This document shows positions 8,478-16,813 of a DNA stretch of 64,000 nt, piece after piece. Under the pieces are notes generated by a model, which made no database searches, was not told where the DNA came from, and worked only from the letters and a program-made list of their open reading frames with translations. Source of the DNA: Chloroflexi bacterium bin20 (lineage in GTDB: Bacteria > Chloroflexota > Anaerolineae > Aggregatilineales > Phototrophicaceae); the NCBI GenBank assembly GCA_002238485.1, contig MPMG01000001.1, positions 558,001-622,000 of the forward strand, in the 5' to 3' direction. Each line of letters starts with the position of its first letter. Position 1 is the stretch's first letter. A program made the translations under genes and the position numbers.

Positions 8478-9701
8478 TTACGATGACGTCTCTAGGGTAG
8501 TCTGATTTGCATAGTCTAGCAAGGCGATTCGGGCTGTATCGTGCCCCAATTGATTCCAGTGCGTGTCGGCGAAGAAGTAGGGCGCTTCTCCGCGCTTGAT
8601 TGCCTGCGCGAGCGGCAAGCTGGCATCAATGAAGCCGATGTCTAGCTCATGCGCCAATCCACGTATGAGGTCTCGCTGCGCGGTCTGATTTGTGTCGATC
8701 TGGTCGGCGGTAACAGCCTTGCCCGCTTCTGATGCCAGCGCAGCCAGTTTGCTTTTGTCTGTTGCGCTGAGGCGCTGCCAATACAACTCGGCTTTCTGGG
8801 GGATGTAGATCAGAGCAAAACGGCTGCCCATGTCCTGCGCGGCCTGCGCCATCTCCATGATGCTTTTGCGCGTCTGTTGAAATGCCTCGCCTGCTCGCAG
8901 AGTCTGTCTATCCTGCGCCAGCACGGGCAAAAAGTCGGCGTAAAAGGCAAGTGGCGTTGGCGGGTTTGTCTCGGCGAACAGCGGATAGAGGCAGTCGCCA
9001 TTCTGAGAACGTGCAACTGAGTCTCGCAGGGCTAGCACGAGATGAAACAAGACCGAATAGTCCCATAGCTGTTTGCTCTGATGATCCAGCTGGGCGAATG
9101 TCTGCCCCGATCGCTGCATTTCAATATAGCGCAGGCTGTCAGCGAGGTCGTTGCCGCCAAAGTAAGTCAAGATCACGGTCGCGGGCCGAAGTGGCAGGGC
9201 AAAGGCTTCAAACAGACGCTGCTGTTCCAGTGTGCCGCTGCCAGGCAAGCCCAGCGACAGCGTGGATTCGGCGATGCCTTGCCAAAATGGACGGGCAACA
9301 GACTCCGCGGCCGTAAACGAGTCGCCAATGACTGCCAGGTCAGGCGCTTCGCTCCAGGGCTTATCGTTGCGGAAACCATGCTTATCGCGCGTGTATTGGA
9401 CGCGATACGGCTCAAACGGCGGAGCATCGGCTGGCGAAAGGCAGGTCAAACTGAATAGATCGCCGCTGTGAGAAGTTATTTCAAAGTCGATCTGCTGGCC
9501 GGCGGGGTATTCACGCGCGCCATGTTCGGCATGCAAGTTGAAGCCGGCCCGCTGTCGATACTGCGGCATGCGCGTGATGAGAGACTGGGGCAACTGCAAG
9601 AATGCGAATTGCAACGCGGCTTCTAGCAGCAGCAGCGTGAGCAACGCAATGACGGCATAGCGCGCAAAATTACCGATGGGTGTTTTCATGACGCTCTTCA
9701 T
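8478..9701 (-). CDS. Membrane-anchored SGNH/GDSL-type hydrolase
   Basis: A 407-residue protein with an N-terminal membrane segment (YAVIALLTLLLLEAALQF) and an external SGNH-like domain. Block I is AVIGDSFTAAESV with the nucleophile Ser, block III includes FGGNDLADSL, and the Asp-x-x-His pair is ADTHWNQLGHD. Members act as esterases or acetyltransferase-like enzymes on surface glycans. It belongs with the carbamoyltransferase cassette, so a role in trimming or modifying the same extracellular glycan is plausible. The start is uncertain: a TTG at 9725 overlaps the preceding stop, and ATGs at 9701 and 9689 both give a good membrane anchor. Confidence 0.78.
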   Translation of the reverse strand: MKSVMKTPIGNFARYAVIALLTLLLLEAALQFAFLQLPQSLITRMPQYRQRAGFNLHAEHGAREYPAGQQIDFEITSHSGDLFSLTCLSPADAPPFEPYRVQYTRDKHGFRNDKPWSEAPDLAVIGDSFTAAESVARPFWQGIAESTLSLGLPGSGTLEQQRLFEAFALPLRPATVILTYFGGNDLADSLRYIEMQRSGQTFAQLDHQSKQLWDYSVLFHLVLALRDSVARSQNGDCLYPLFAETNPPTPLAFYADFLPVLAQDRQTLRAGEAFQQTRKSIMEMAQAAQDMGSRFALIYIPQKAELYWQRLSATDKSKLAALASEAGKAVTADQIDTNQTAQRDLIRGLAHELDIGFIDASLPLAQAIKRGEAPYFFADTHWNQLGHDTARIALLDYANQTTLETSS

Positions 9702-9721
9702 TTGCGGGCGGCGCGGACTGC

Positions 9722-10378
9722 TCAATTGCTAGAGAATGGACCAATATCAAAGTACTTGCCGGGTGGCGACAAACGAACATCCAGCAGCATCGTCTCTATA
9801 CGATAGATCTCAATGAGCGTTTCCAGCAATTTGCTCAAGCTGTCCATCTCCAGCAGTTGTTGCTTCTGATAGTTGTCGCTGTGCAGCAAAATCGAAGCGA
9901 TCTGCGCGACAGCCCGCGGCGAATCCGGCAACTGCTCGGCATCAAATCGGCTGCTTTTGTCGGCGTGCAAGGTATCCAGATAATGCACGAGCAAGGGACG
10001 CAGGATGCGCCCGCATTGCCTGACCAGTGGCGGATCATCATCGGCTGGCATGAAGTACTCGACTTCGCCGACCAGATAGGGCTCGCTATGATTCAACTCG
10101 CGGATGCGGAAGCGGCGCTGCCCGACAGTGACGATATTGAACCGTTGCATGGGCAAGCGCTGCGCCTCGCTGATTTTGGCTGTGCAGCCGACCATGAAGG
10201 GCTCCGCCAGCTGCCCCATCGTCTCGCTGCCTTTGCGGATGAGCACCACGCCAAATGCCTCGCCCGTCTCGATGCAGCGATTGATCATGAGCTTGTAGCG
10301 ATCTTCAAAGATGTGCAAGCGGATCTGCATGCCCGGGAAGAGCACGGTATTGAGCGGGAAGAGCGCCAGCTTTGCCAT
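9722..10378 (-). CDS. Lon protease substrate-binding-domain (LON/PUA-like) protein
   Basis: A 218-residue stand-alone LON N-terminal domain protein. It opens LALFPLNTVLFPGMQIRLHIFEDRYKLM in two consecutive stretches, the signature of this family, followed by GEAFGVVLI and a helical C-terminal half. There is no ATPase or peptidase domain. Such proteins are usually cytoplasmic; no biochemical function is firmly assigned. The ATG at 10378 begins exactly at the domain and lies 11 bases after the ligase-fusion stop. An upstream in-frame extension to 10525 lies inside that gene and is rejected. Confidence 0.85.
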   Translation of the reverse strand: MAKLALFPLNTVLFPGMQIRLHIFEDRYKLMINRCIETGEAFGVVLIRKGSETMGQLAEPFMVGCTAKISEAQRLPMQRFNIVTVGQRRFRIRELNHSEPYLVGEVEYFMPADDDPPLVRQCGRILRPLLVHYLDTLHADKSSRFDAEQLPDSPRAVAQIASILLHSDNYQKQQLLEMDSLSKLLETLIEIYRIETMLLDVRLSPPGKYFDIGPFSSN

Positions 10379-10389
10379 GTAGGGTTCGG

Positions 10390-12897
10390 TCAGTTCTCTT
10401 TCGGGCGATTGCGTTCTTCTTCGTGCAGGACTCGGCGCAGCACTTTGCCAATAAATGACCGCGGCAGCGCTTGCCGAAACTCGATTTCCCAAGGTACGGC
10501 ATGCTCGACCAGGCGGCGCTTGCACAATTCCAGCAGTTCATTTTTTGACAAGCTGGTTTCGGGGCGTGGCACGACAAATGCCTTGACCCGCTGCCCGTCC
10601 GACTCGCTTTCCACGCCGATCACCACCGCTTCCAGCACTTTGCTGTGTTCGTAGAGCACTTCTTCGACATCGCGCGGGTAGACGCTGTAATCGCCAGTGA
10701 AGATCGTATCACGCTTGCGGCTGATGATCTTGAAGTAGCCTTCATCGTCCATCACCGCGACATCGCCTGTATACAGCCAGCCATCGCGCAGGACCGAATC
10801 TTCTTCCTCGTCATCCCGCCAATACCCCTGCATTACCTGCGGTCCGCGCACAGTCAATTCGCCGATCTGTCCGCTGGGCAAGTCTTCGCCGTTGGCTTGG
10901 TCGACAATTTTGGCATCGGTGTTGGGCAAGGGAATGCCTATCGAGCCGACCTTGCGCTGCCCGTTGAGCGGGTTGGAATGGGTAACCGGGCTGGCTTCTG
11001 TCAAGCCATAGCCTTCGACAAGTCGGCCGCGCGTCAGTTTTTCAAAAGCCTCTTGTACCTCGATAGGCAGGGGCCCAGCGCCGCTGATGCAGGCTTTTAT
11101 GGACGACAAGCCAAAGCTGCGCACATTTCTCGCCTGGTTTAGCGCGGTGAACATGGCTGGCACGCCGGGGAAGATGCTTGGCTTGTAGCGGCGGATCTGC
11201 TCTAGCACCTGCCGCAGTTCAAAAACGGACAAGATCACGATCTTGGCGGCGATGAATATGGGCAGGTTCATGGCGGCTGTCATGCCATAACTATGTTCAA
11301 ATGGCACCACCGCCATCACCACTTCTTCGCCATACTTGATTTCTGGAATCCAATGGCGGGTTTGCAACGCATTTGCCACCAGGTTGTGATGTGTCAAACA
11401 GACGCCGCGCGGTGAGCCGGTCGTGCCACTGGTGTAGGAGATAACCGCCAAATCCCCCGGCGCGACTTCGATGCCCAAAGGCCTGTTGTCGTGGTCGGCC
11501 ATGACCGCAGACATGAAAGTGCCGATCTCGCGCGCCAGTTCTTCGTCGTCGTTGGTGGGTTGTCGGTGTCGCCCAAACGCGGATGGGCTGCCAGTCGTCA
11601 CATGTTTGCCGATGCCAGTGAAAATCAGCGTCTTTTCCGCTGATTCGCTTTGCAACAGCTGCGCCAGCTGGCTGAAGGCGCTGAGTGTGATCAGCACTTT
11701 GGCTTCGGTTTCTCGCGCATGGCTGACGATCTGCTGAGCATTGGCTTCTGGGTTGGACAAAACGACCACGGCGCCCAGCTTGAGCACAGCGTAATAGGCG
11801 ATGATGAACTGTGGCGTATTGGGCAGGACAATTTGTACGCGATCGCCGCGATTCACGCCCAATTCTTGCAAGCCACGCGCGAATCGGTTCGTCCTGGCTT
11901 CCAGCTCGCGGTAGCTCAAGGTCTTGCCATAGAAGACAGTCGCCGTTTGCTTGGGCAGCCAGTCGGCGGCGCTTTCCAGGAAGCGGAATAGTGGTTGTTG
12001 CGGGACAGGGATGCTGTGTGGGATATCTTTGTCATAATGCGCCAGCCAGGGACGTCCGCGCGCCAGCCGGTCATTTGCCGAAAGCGCCCGCCAGCTGCTT
12101 CTTCTGGAAGCCTCAATGAAGCGCTCAATCTCCCGATTGACAGCATCGTGACGTTCCAGTTGGACTTTGTGCTTGGAATACCCGACATCATGGACTTCTG
12201 CGCCCGGGATCAGTTTGGCGACATCATCATAAACATAGCGCGGGAAGTAATTGTCGCGTTCGCCCGTGATGACCAAGCTTTCGCTGCTTATGCCAGGCAG
12301 CAGTGGCCAGGCTTTCCAGCCATGCAGCGCATTGTGAAACATCGACTTGAGCGCATGGTATTCGGCATCCCACCTGCGCCGGTAGCGCCAGAAAGGCAGC
12401 GCAAAATGCACAGGAATGCGAAACAGCGCCGACGCCGCGCGGGGCAGGGGATACTCGCCGGCCGTGGCCACCAGCACCAGCTTGGAGAGGCGCTCGGGAT
12501 GCGCCAGCGCATATTCAATGCAGACGGAGCCGCCGAAGGAATGCCCGACCAGCACAAATTGCTGCGGCACATCCAGCGCAATGACGACCTCATGCAAATC
12601 CCGCACCAGATCGGCCATAGAATAGTCGCTGTGTGGCGCGTCGCTCTGTCCATGCCCGCGCAATTCCGGCGCAATGACTCGATATTGGCTGGCAAAATGC
12701 GTCAGTTGATATTCCCACGATTCTGCAACGCCCGCGAACCCATGCTGGAAGACGATGGTCTTGTCCACGCCCTGCGGATGCAAGTCGATGACGCTGAGAT
12801 GTGAGCCGGGCTGATCGGGTATCGGCACTTTCACGCGATACAAGTCAAAGTCCAGCTGCATGACAGCGCGCTTCAAGCCGCGAATTCGCTTTTTCAT
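10390..12897 (-). CDS. Fusion: alpha/beta hydrolase + AMP-dependent acyl-CoA ligase
   Basis: An 835-residue two-domain protein. Residues about 20-265 are an alpha/beta hydrolase: oxyanion region QHGFAG, nucleophile elbow VGHSFGGS with Ser about 120, acid in TGERDNYFP, and candidate catalytic His in SKHK or LERHD. Residues about 300-835 are an ANL ligase with SYTSGTTGSPRG (about 488-499), EGYGLTEASP, YTGDVAVMDDEGY, and a C-terminal PRSFIGKVLRR Lys. The linker is continuous with no stop, so the fusion is real in this sequence. It could hydrolyse an ester or thioester and re-activate the released acid; this is inference. An ATG at 12897 follows GAGGG; a TTG precedes it. It heads the operon. Confidence 0.88.
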   Translation of the reverse strand: MKKRIRGLKRAVMQLDFDLYRVKVPIPDQPGSHLSVIDLHPQGVDKTIVFQHGFAGVAESWEYQLTHFASQYRVIAPELRGHGQSDAPHSDYSMADLVRDLHEVVIALDVPQQFVLVGHSFGGSVCIEYALAHPERLSKLVLVATAGEYPLPRAASALFRIPVHFALPFWRYRRRWDAEYHALKSMFHNALHGWKAWPLLPGISSESLVITGERDNYFPRYVYDDVAKLIPGAEVHDVGYSKHKVQLERHDAVNREIERFIEASRRSSWRALSANDRLARGRPWLAHYDKDIPHSIPVPQQPLFRFLESAADWLPKQTATVFYGKTLSYRELEARTNRFARGLQELGVNRGDRVQIVLPNTPQFIIAYYAVLKLGAVVVLSNPEANAQQIVSHARETEAKVLITLSAFSQLAQLLQSESAEKTLIFTGIGKHVTTGSPSAFGRHRQPTNDDEELAREIGTFMSAVMADHDNRPLGIEVAPGDLAVISYTSGTTGSPRGVCLTHHNLVANALQTRHWIPEIKYGEEVVMAVVPFEHSYGMTAAMNLPIFIAAKIVILSVFELRQVLEQIRRYKPSIFPGVPAMFTALNQARNVRSFGLSSIKACISGAGPLPIEVQEAFEKLTRGRLVEGYGLTEASPVTHSNPLNGQRKVGSIGIPLPNTDAKIVDQANGEDLPSGQIGELTVRGPQVMQGYWRDDEEEDSVLRDGWLYTGDVAVMDDEGYFKIISRKRDTIFTGDYSVYPRDVEEVLYEHSKVLEAVVIGVESESDGQRVKAFVVPRPETSLSKNELLELCKRRLVEHAVPWEIEFRQALPRSFIGKVLRRVLHEEERNRPKEN

Positions 12898-12923
12898 CAA
12901 TCCCTCGCTGGCATTCCAGCACG

Positions 12924-12929
12924 ATTATA
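12924..12929 (-). promoter_or_regulatory. -10 element heading the seven-gene minus-strand operon
   Basis: A perfect TATAAT on the minus strand gives a start near 12917 and a leader of about 20 bases before the ATG at 12897. No good -35 hexamer is seen at 16-18 bases. Downstream gene gaps are all 25 bases or less, consistent with one transcript to 5753. Confidence 0.45.
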
Positions 12930-12946
12930 CTGCATACAACAAAAAG

Positions 12947-13053
12947 CCCCCATCCCCCGCCCCTTGCACCCAGAACGAGGGAAGGGACGATCCTGCCCAG
13001 CGATTCCGGAGAATGATAGCCCTCCCTTCAATTTTTTGGGGAGGGGGTGGGGG
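12947..13053. repeat. Intergenic element with C-rich/G-rich inverted ends
   Basis: A tract of five C, AT, five C, GCCCC (12947-12963) is nearly the reverse complement of the G-rich end at 13038-13053. Inside, CCCTCCC pairs with GGGAGGG around a T-rich loop. The ends bound about 107 bases between two divergent genes. This looks like a small dispersed intergenic repeat; a transposase is not seen. Confidence 0.4.
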
Positions 13054-13112
13054 AATAGCGCCAGGATTCGTTAGAATGGAAACAATGACCACGAATGCGA
13101 AGGAGCAGGCGC

Positions 13113-13961
13113 ATGACAACGCCTCTTGTAGGGACCGACTGGCTGCATGAACATCTGGATGACGCTGACCTGCGCATCGTCGAGATTCGTGGCACGGTGC
13201 TGCCGCCGACCCAGCCGCCGCCGCATTACCTATCCGACCGCGCTGGATACGAAGCCGCCCATATCCCGGGCGCGGTTTATGTCGATTGGCATGTCGATAT
13301 CGTGGAACCCGGCTCGCCGTCCTACGACATTGCATCGCCGGCGCGTTTTACAACATTGATGCAGTCGCTGGGCATCAGCAGCAATACGCGCGTGGTGGTC
13401 GCCGATGACGCCGCCAGCGTATTCGCGACTCGACTGCGCTGGGCGCTGCGCTATTACGGGCACGAGGCTGTGCAGATTCTGGATGGCGGCTGGACGAAGT
13501 GGCAAACGGAGGGACGACCGACCAACGACGAGATTCCGCAATACCCGCGTGGTGATTTTCAGGCACGACCTGTCCCCAGCCTCAAGGCCACAGCCGAAGA
13601 CATTCTGCAGAAGATCGAAACAGGTGGCATGCAGCTGATTGATGTGCGTTCACCTGCTGAGTTCAACGGCTCTGAATCTCGCGCAAAGCACGGCGGGCAC
13701 ATCCCGACCGCCATCAACTTGCCGCGATCCACCATGGTCGCTGAGGACTTGACGCTAAAATCCGCGGACGAGCTGCGCCGCCTTTTCACCGATCTCAACA
13801 TCGACCTGGAGGCTGCGGACACAGTGCTCTACTGCAATTCCGGGGTCTCGGCGACTTATGGCATGCTGGCGATGGAGGTGGCGGGCGCGAAGAATCTGCG
13901 CAATTATGATGGCTCATGGAAAGAATGGGGCGCTGACGATTCCACGCCCAAGGCGCGCTAG
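13113..13961 (+). CDS. Sulfurtransferase with tandem rhodanese domains
   Basis: A 282-residue protein of two rhodanese domains, like thiosulfate or 3-mercaptopyruvate sulfurtransferases. The N-terminal domain is non-catalytic: its loop reads VVVADDAASV with no Cys. The C-terminal domain has the active loop YCNSGVSA with Cys at residue 241, followed by the usual YDGSWKEWG. Such enzymes pass sulfane sulfur to cyanide or thiol acceptors. The ATG at 13113 is preceded by AAGGAG at 13100-13105, so the upstream in-frame ATG is not used. The gene stands alone. Confidence 0.88.
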   Translation: MTTPLVGTDWLHEHLDDADLRIVEIRGTVLPPTQPPPHYLSDRAGYEAAHIPGAVYVDWHVDIVEPGSPSYDIASPARFTTLMQSLGISSNTRVVVADDAASVFATRLRWALRYYGHEAVQILDGGWTKWQTEGRPTNDEIPQYPRGDFQARPVPSLKATAEDILQKIETGGMQLIDVRSPAEFNGSESRAKHGGHIPTAINLPRSTMVAEDLTLKSADELRRLFTDLNIDLEAADTVLYCNSGVSATYGMLAMEVAGAKNLRNYDGSWKEWGADDSTPKAR

Positions 13962-14089
13962 TCGGGTGGCGCAGTGCTGGAAAATCATCGCGACATGGTT
14001 TTCTGATTGCTTCGCTAAAATACTCATGTAAGACACAGGCGCGCTGTTGTGTCAAACAATTGTGAGTCATGCCAGCGAAAGGAGCCGCA

Positions 14090-15094
14090 GTGGAGATCAC
14101 TGCTTACAAGGATGCCGCCGCATTTGACGAGCTTGTGGATGACTGGAATGCGCTGCTGGCGCGCGCGCCGATCGACTGCGTCTTCTACACCTGGGAGTGG
14201 CAGAAGACTTGGTGGAATGCCTATCAGCCGGGCGAATTGCTGATTCTGGCTTGCCACAACAACAACCAGCTCGTGGGCATTGCGCCGCTCTTCGTCACTG
14301 AGTCGGCGCGGGGCAAATCGACGCAAATCATCGGCTGTGTCGATGTGACAGATTATTTGGATTTCATCGTTGATCGCGATCATTTGCAAGCCACGCTGGC
14401 TGCCTTTGCCGATTATCTGCAAGCCCAGCGCGCCAACATCGGTGTGCTTGACCTTTGCAATATCCCTTATGAGTCGCCTACTCGCCAAATCTTACCGGGG
14501 CTGCTGGCGGAGCGTGGCTTCGCTGTCGAAGTCGAGCAGCAGGAAGTCTGTCCAGTCATCAGCCTGCCGGGCGATTGGCGCAGTTATCTGGCGTCGCTGG
14601 ACAAGAAGCAACGGCACGAAGTCCGCCGCAAGATCCGCCGCATCCAGGGCAGCGAACGCGAAGTCGACTGGTATATTGTCAACGGACAGCAGGACTTGTC
14701 AGGCGAGATCGATACATTTGTACAATTGATGGCGGCCAGCGACCCGGAAAAAGCGCGCTTTTTGAACGACGCGGGCAACCAGCGCTTTTTCCGCGCTATC
14801 GTGCCACAGATGCAAGAGCGGGGCTGGCTGCAGTTGAACTTTCTGACTGTGGACGAAGCCCCCGCTGCCAGTTACATCAACTTCTTATACGGCGACCGCG
14901 TCATGGTCTACAACTCCGGGCACGCCCATCACACCTATGGCGACCTCAGCCCGGGCATCGTGCTTCTGGCCTACAATATCCGCCATGCCATCGAGCAGGG
15001 TTATCAGTATTACGACTTTTTGCGCGGCGACGAGGCGTATAAGTATCGCATGGGCGGGCGCGATACATCCGTGATGAACATCCGCGCGGAATAG
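14090..15094 (+). CDS. FemAB/CelD-like GNAT acyltransferase
   Basis: A 334-residue protein of the BioF2-like/CelD acetyltransferase class (two GNAT-like halves). The typical features are an early FYTWEWQKTWWNAY, SLDKKQRHEVRRKIRR in the middle, and the late QYYDFLRGDEAYKYRMG. Relatives transfer acyl or aminoacyl groups in polysaccharide or cell-wall synthesis; the donor and acceptor are unknown. A GTG at 14090 has AAAGGAG five bases upstream and is preferred over an ATG at 14069 that lacks one. A glycosyltransferase begins eight bases after its stop, so the two probably act on the same glycan. Confidence 0.82.
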   Translation: MEITAYKDAAAFDELVDDWNALLARAPIDCVFYTWEWQKTWWNAYQPGELLILACHNNNQLVGIAPLFVTESARGKSTQIIGCVDVTDYLDFIVDRDHLQATLAAFADYLQAQRANIGVLDLCNIPYESPTRQILPGLLAERGFAVEVEQQEVCPVISLPGDWRSYLASLDKKQRHEVRRKIRRIQGSEREVDWYIVNGQQDLSGEIDTFVQLMAASDPEKARFLNDAGNQRFFRAIVPQMQERGWLQLNFLTVDEAPAASYINFLYGDRVMVYNSGHAHHTYGDLSPGIVLLAYNIRHAIEQGYQYYDFLRGDEAYKYRMGGRDTSVMNIRAE

Positions 15095-15102
15095 GCGAAA
15101 CC

Positions 15103-16359
15103 GTGCCGCTCGAGCGCATCGCCTTCATCAGCGTGCACACCAGCCCGCTTGCGCCGATGGGTGGCGCGAAGACTGGCGGCATGAATGTTTACATCAGCGA
15201 GTTGGCGCGCGAACTGGGACGGCTGGGCGTTCAAGCCGATATCTTCACCCGTCGCAGCTCGCCATTCGAGCCGGAAATCGACTATGCGCTGGGCGAAAAT
15301 ACGCGCGTCGTCTACCTGAAAGCCGGCCCTGTCCAGCCGCTTTCGCCAGACGAACATTATCCACATCTGTCGGAATTCACCGCCAGCCTGATCGCTTTCG
15401 CCACGCTGCACAGCCTGCGCTACGACATCGTCTACAGCCACTACTGGCTCAGCGGCTGGGTGGCAGCCAAGCTGAAAGAAGCCTGGGGCATGCGGTTCGT
15501 GCACATGTATCACACGTTGGGCTTGATGAAGCAGCGCATTGAAGAAAACGCCCTGACTCAACCCGACCAGCGCGTGCTCACCGAGATGCAAGTGCAGCAA
15601 GCAGCCGATCGCATCATCGCGGCGACGCCCGCCGAACAAGCGCAGTTGCGTTGGCTGTACCGCGCGCCCCGCAGGCAGATCATTGTGATACCGCCTGGCG
15701 TGGATCCTGGCCGATTCCAGCAGGGCGATTCGCGTTCTGCCGCGCGCACTGCCTTGTGCCTGAAACCGGACACCGAGTTGCTGCTTTTTGTGGGTCGCAT
15801 CGAGCCGCTGAAAGCAGTCGATACCATCCTGGAAGCCCTGCATGCCTTGCGAAAGCGCGCGCCGGATCTGCTGCGCCGCTTGCATTTCATGATCGTCGGT
15901 GGCGATCTGCGCGACCGATCCAACCGCGAGATGACCCGCTTGCAAGCCCTCAGCGTCAAGCTTGGCATCGACCAGCTGGTAAGTTTTGTCGGCGCAAAAG
16001 AGCAATCGCAGCTGCCGCGATATTACAGCGCGGCCACCGCCGTAATCATGCCATCGGATTATGAGTCTTTTGGCATGGTGGCGCTGGAAGCCATGTCATC
16101 GGGCACGCCGGTCATCGCCTCGCAGGTGGGTGGCTTGCAGTTCCTGGTGCGCGACCGAGAAACGGGCTATCACATCCCGACGCGCGAACCGATCTCGCTG
16201 GCGGATTGCATCATCGAGCTGCTGAGCGATTCTGCGCGCGCCGAATTGATGGGCGAAAGCGCCGCCCGCATCGCGCAAGATTATGCCTGGACGCGCATCG
16301 CCCAACGGCTGCTGCAAGTCTTTGAACATGTCTCGGGGCAGGGTCGCAGACAGCCCTAA
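15103..16359 (+). CDS. Glycosyltransferase family 4 (MshA/sucrose-synthase-like)
   Basis: A 418-residue GT-B enzyme. The N-terminal half opens AFISVHTSPLAPMG and has GGMNVYISELARELGRLG, the pattern of GT4 enzymes that use UDP-sugars (MshA, sucrose-phosphate synthase). The C-terminal half has LLFVGRIEPLKAVDTILEAL and the donor-site stretch DYESFGMVALEAMSSGTPVI (about residue 319). The product is unknown. The start is GTG at 15103, eight bases after the acyltransferase stop, with only a weak ribosome site, suggesting translational coupling. The stop overlaps by four bases with the convergent small gene. Confidence 0.88.
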   Translation: MPLERIAFISVHTSPLAPMGGAKTGGMNVYISELARELGRLGVQADIFTRRSSPFEPEIDYALGENTRVVYLKAGPVQPLSPDEHYPHLSEFTASLIAFATLHSLRYDIVYSHYWLSGWVAAKLKEAWGMRFVHMYHTLGLMKQRIEENALTQPDQRVLTEMQVQQAADRIIAATPAEQAQLRWLYRAPRRQIIVIPPGVDPGRFQQGDSRSAARTALCLKPDTELLLFVGRIEPLKAVDTILEALHALRKRAPDLLRRLHFMIVGGDLRDRSNREMTRLQALSVKLGIDQLVSFVGAKEQSQLPRYYSAATAVIMPSDYESFGMVALEAMSSGTPVIASQVGGLQFLVRDRETGYHIPTREPISLADCIIELLSDSARAELMGESAARIAQDYAWTRIAQRLLQVFEHVSGQGRRQP

Positions 16360-16664
16360 CCGCCATAGGAATTGGGGATATCGGCCACGCGCGCCGCGAT
16401 ATACGGGCTTGCCAACATGTGTTCCAGCGCAGCGTCTTCTGCCACCAGCGTCTGACCCTTGTGATAAAGCGTGTCGTTGAAACCATCGTAACGATAGCGC
16501 CGATTGACCCAGCCATGCAGGTTGTGCTGGAAGAGCACATGGAACTGGATGGACTCGTCTTCGGCGAAGAGGTCTTCTTGCAAGATCCAGACGGGCGCGT
16601 ATTGTTCCAGGTGCGGGACTGCTTTGGCGTCCCGTTTGCGCTTGAGATCATCGACTGTCGACAT
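16356..16664 (-). CDS. Hypothetical protein, 102 residues
   Basis: I do not recognise this protein. It is soluble and rich in charged and aromatic residues, starting MSTVDDLKRKRD, with VWILQEDLF and HNLHGWVNRRYRYDG in the middle and ending IPNSYGG. No signal peptide or membrane segment is visible. The ATG at 16664 has an AAGG-containing purine run upstream. The frame remains open further up, but that part runs through a palindromic repeat and is not credible coding sequence. It converges on the glycosyltransferase. Confidence 0.55.
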   Translation of the reverse strand: MSTVDDLKRKRDAKAVPHLEQYAPVWILQEDLFAEDESIQFHVLFQHNLHGWVNRRYRYDGFNDTLYHKGQTLVAEDAALEHMLASPYIAARVADIPNSYGG

Positions 16665-16765
16665 GCCTTGTCCTCGCGTGCGGCTGGCGCATTGGCGCAA
16701 CAATAGCGGCGCTGGGCGCGAAATGCAAGCGTTTTCGTTTCCCCGAGTAATGCAAGGGGAAGCAC

Positions 16766-16810
16766 AACCCCCTCGGTCCCCCCGAAAAGTCGGGGGAGGC
16801 ACAACCCCCC
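16766..16810 (-). repeat. Copy 1 of a G/C-rich palindromic intergenic repeat
   Basis: On the minus strand this reads GCCTCCCCCGACTTTTCGG followed by GGGGACCGAGGGGG. Runs of C then GACTTTTCGGGGGG can form a hairpin. The same unit recurs at 18714-18750, on the other side of the beta-helix gene and in the opposite orientation. Confidence 0.65.
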
Positions 16811-16813
16811 GCC

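Noticed and set aside
10390..12897. OleBC fusion for long-chain olefin synthesis
   Set aside because: The domain order is the same, but OleB is a haloalkane-dehalogenase-like enzyme with an Asp nucleophile. Here the elbow is GHSFGG with Ser, and no OleA or OleD lies nearby.
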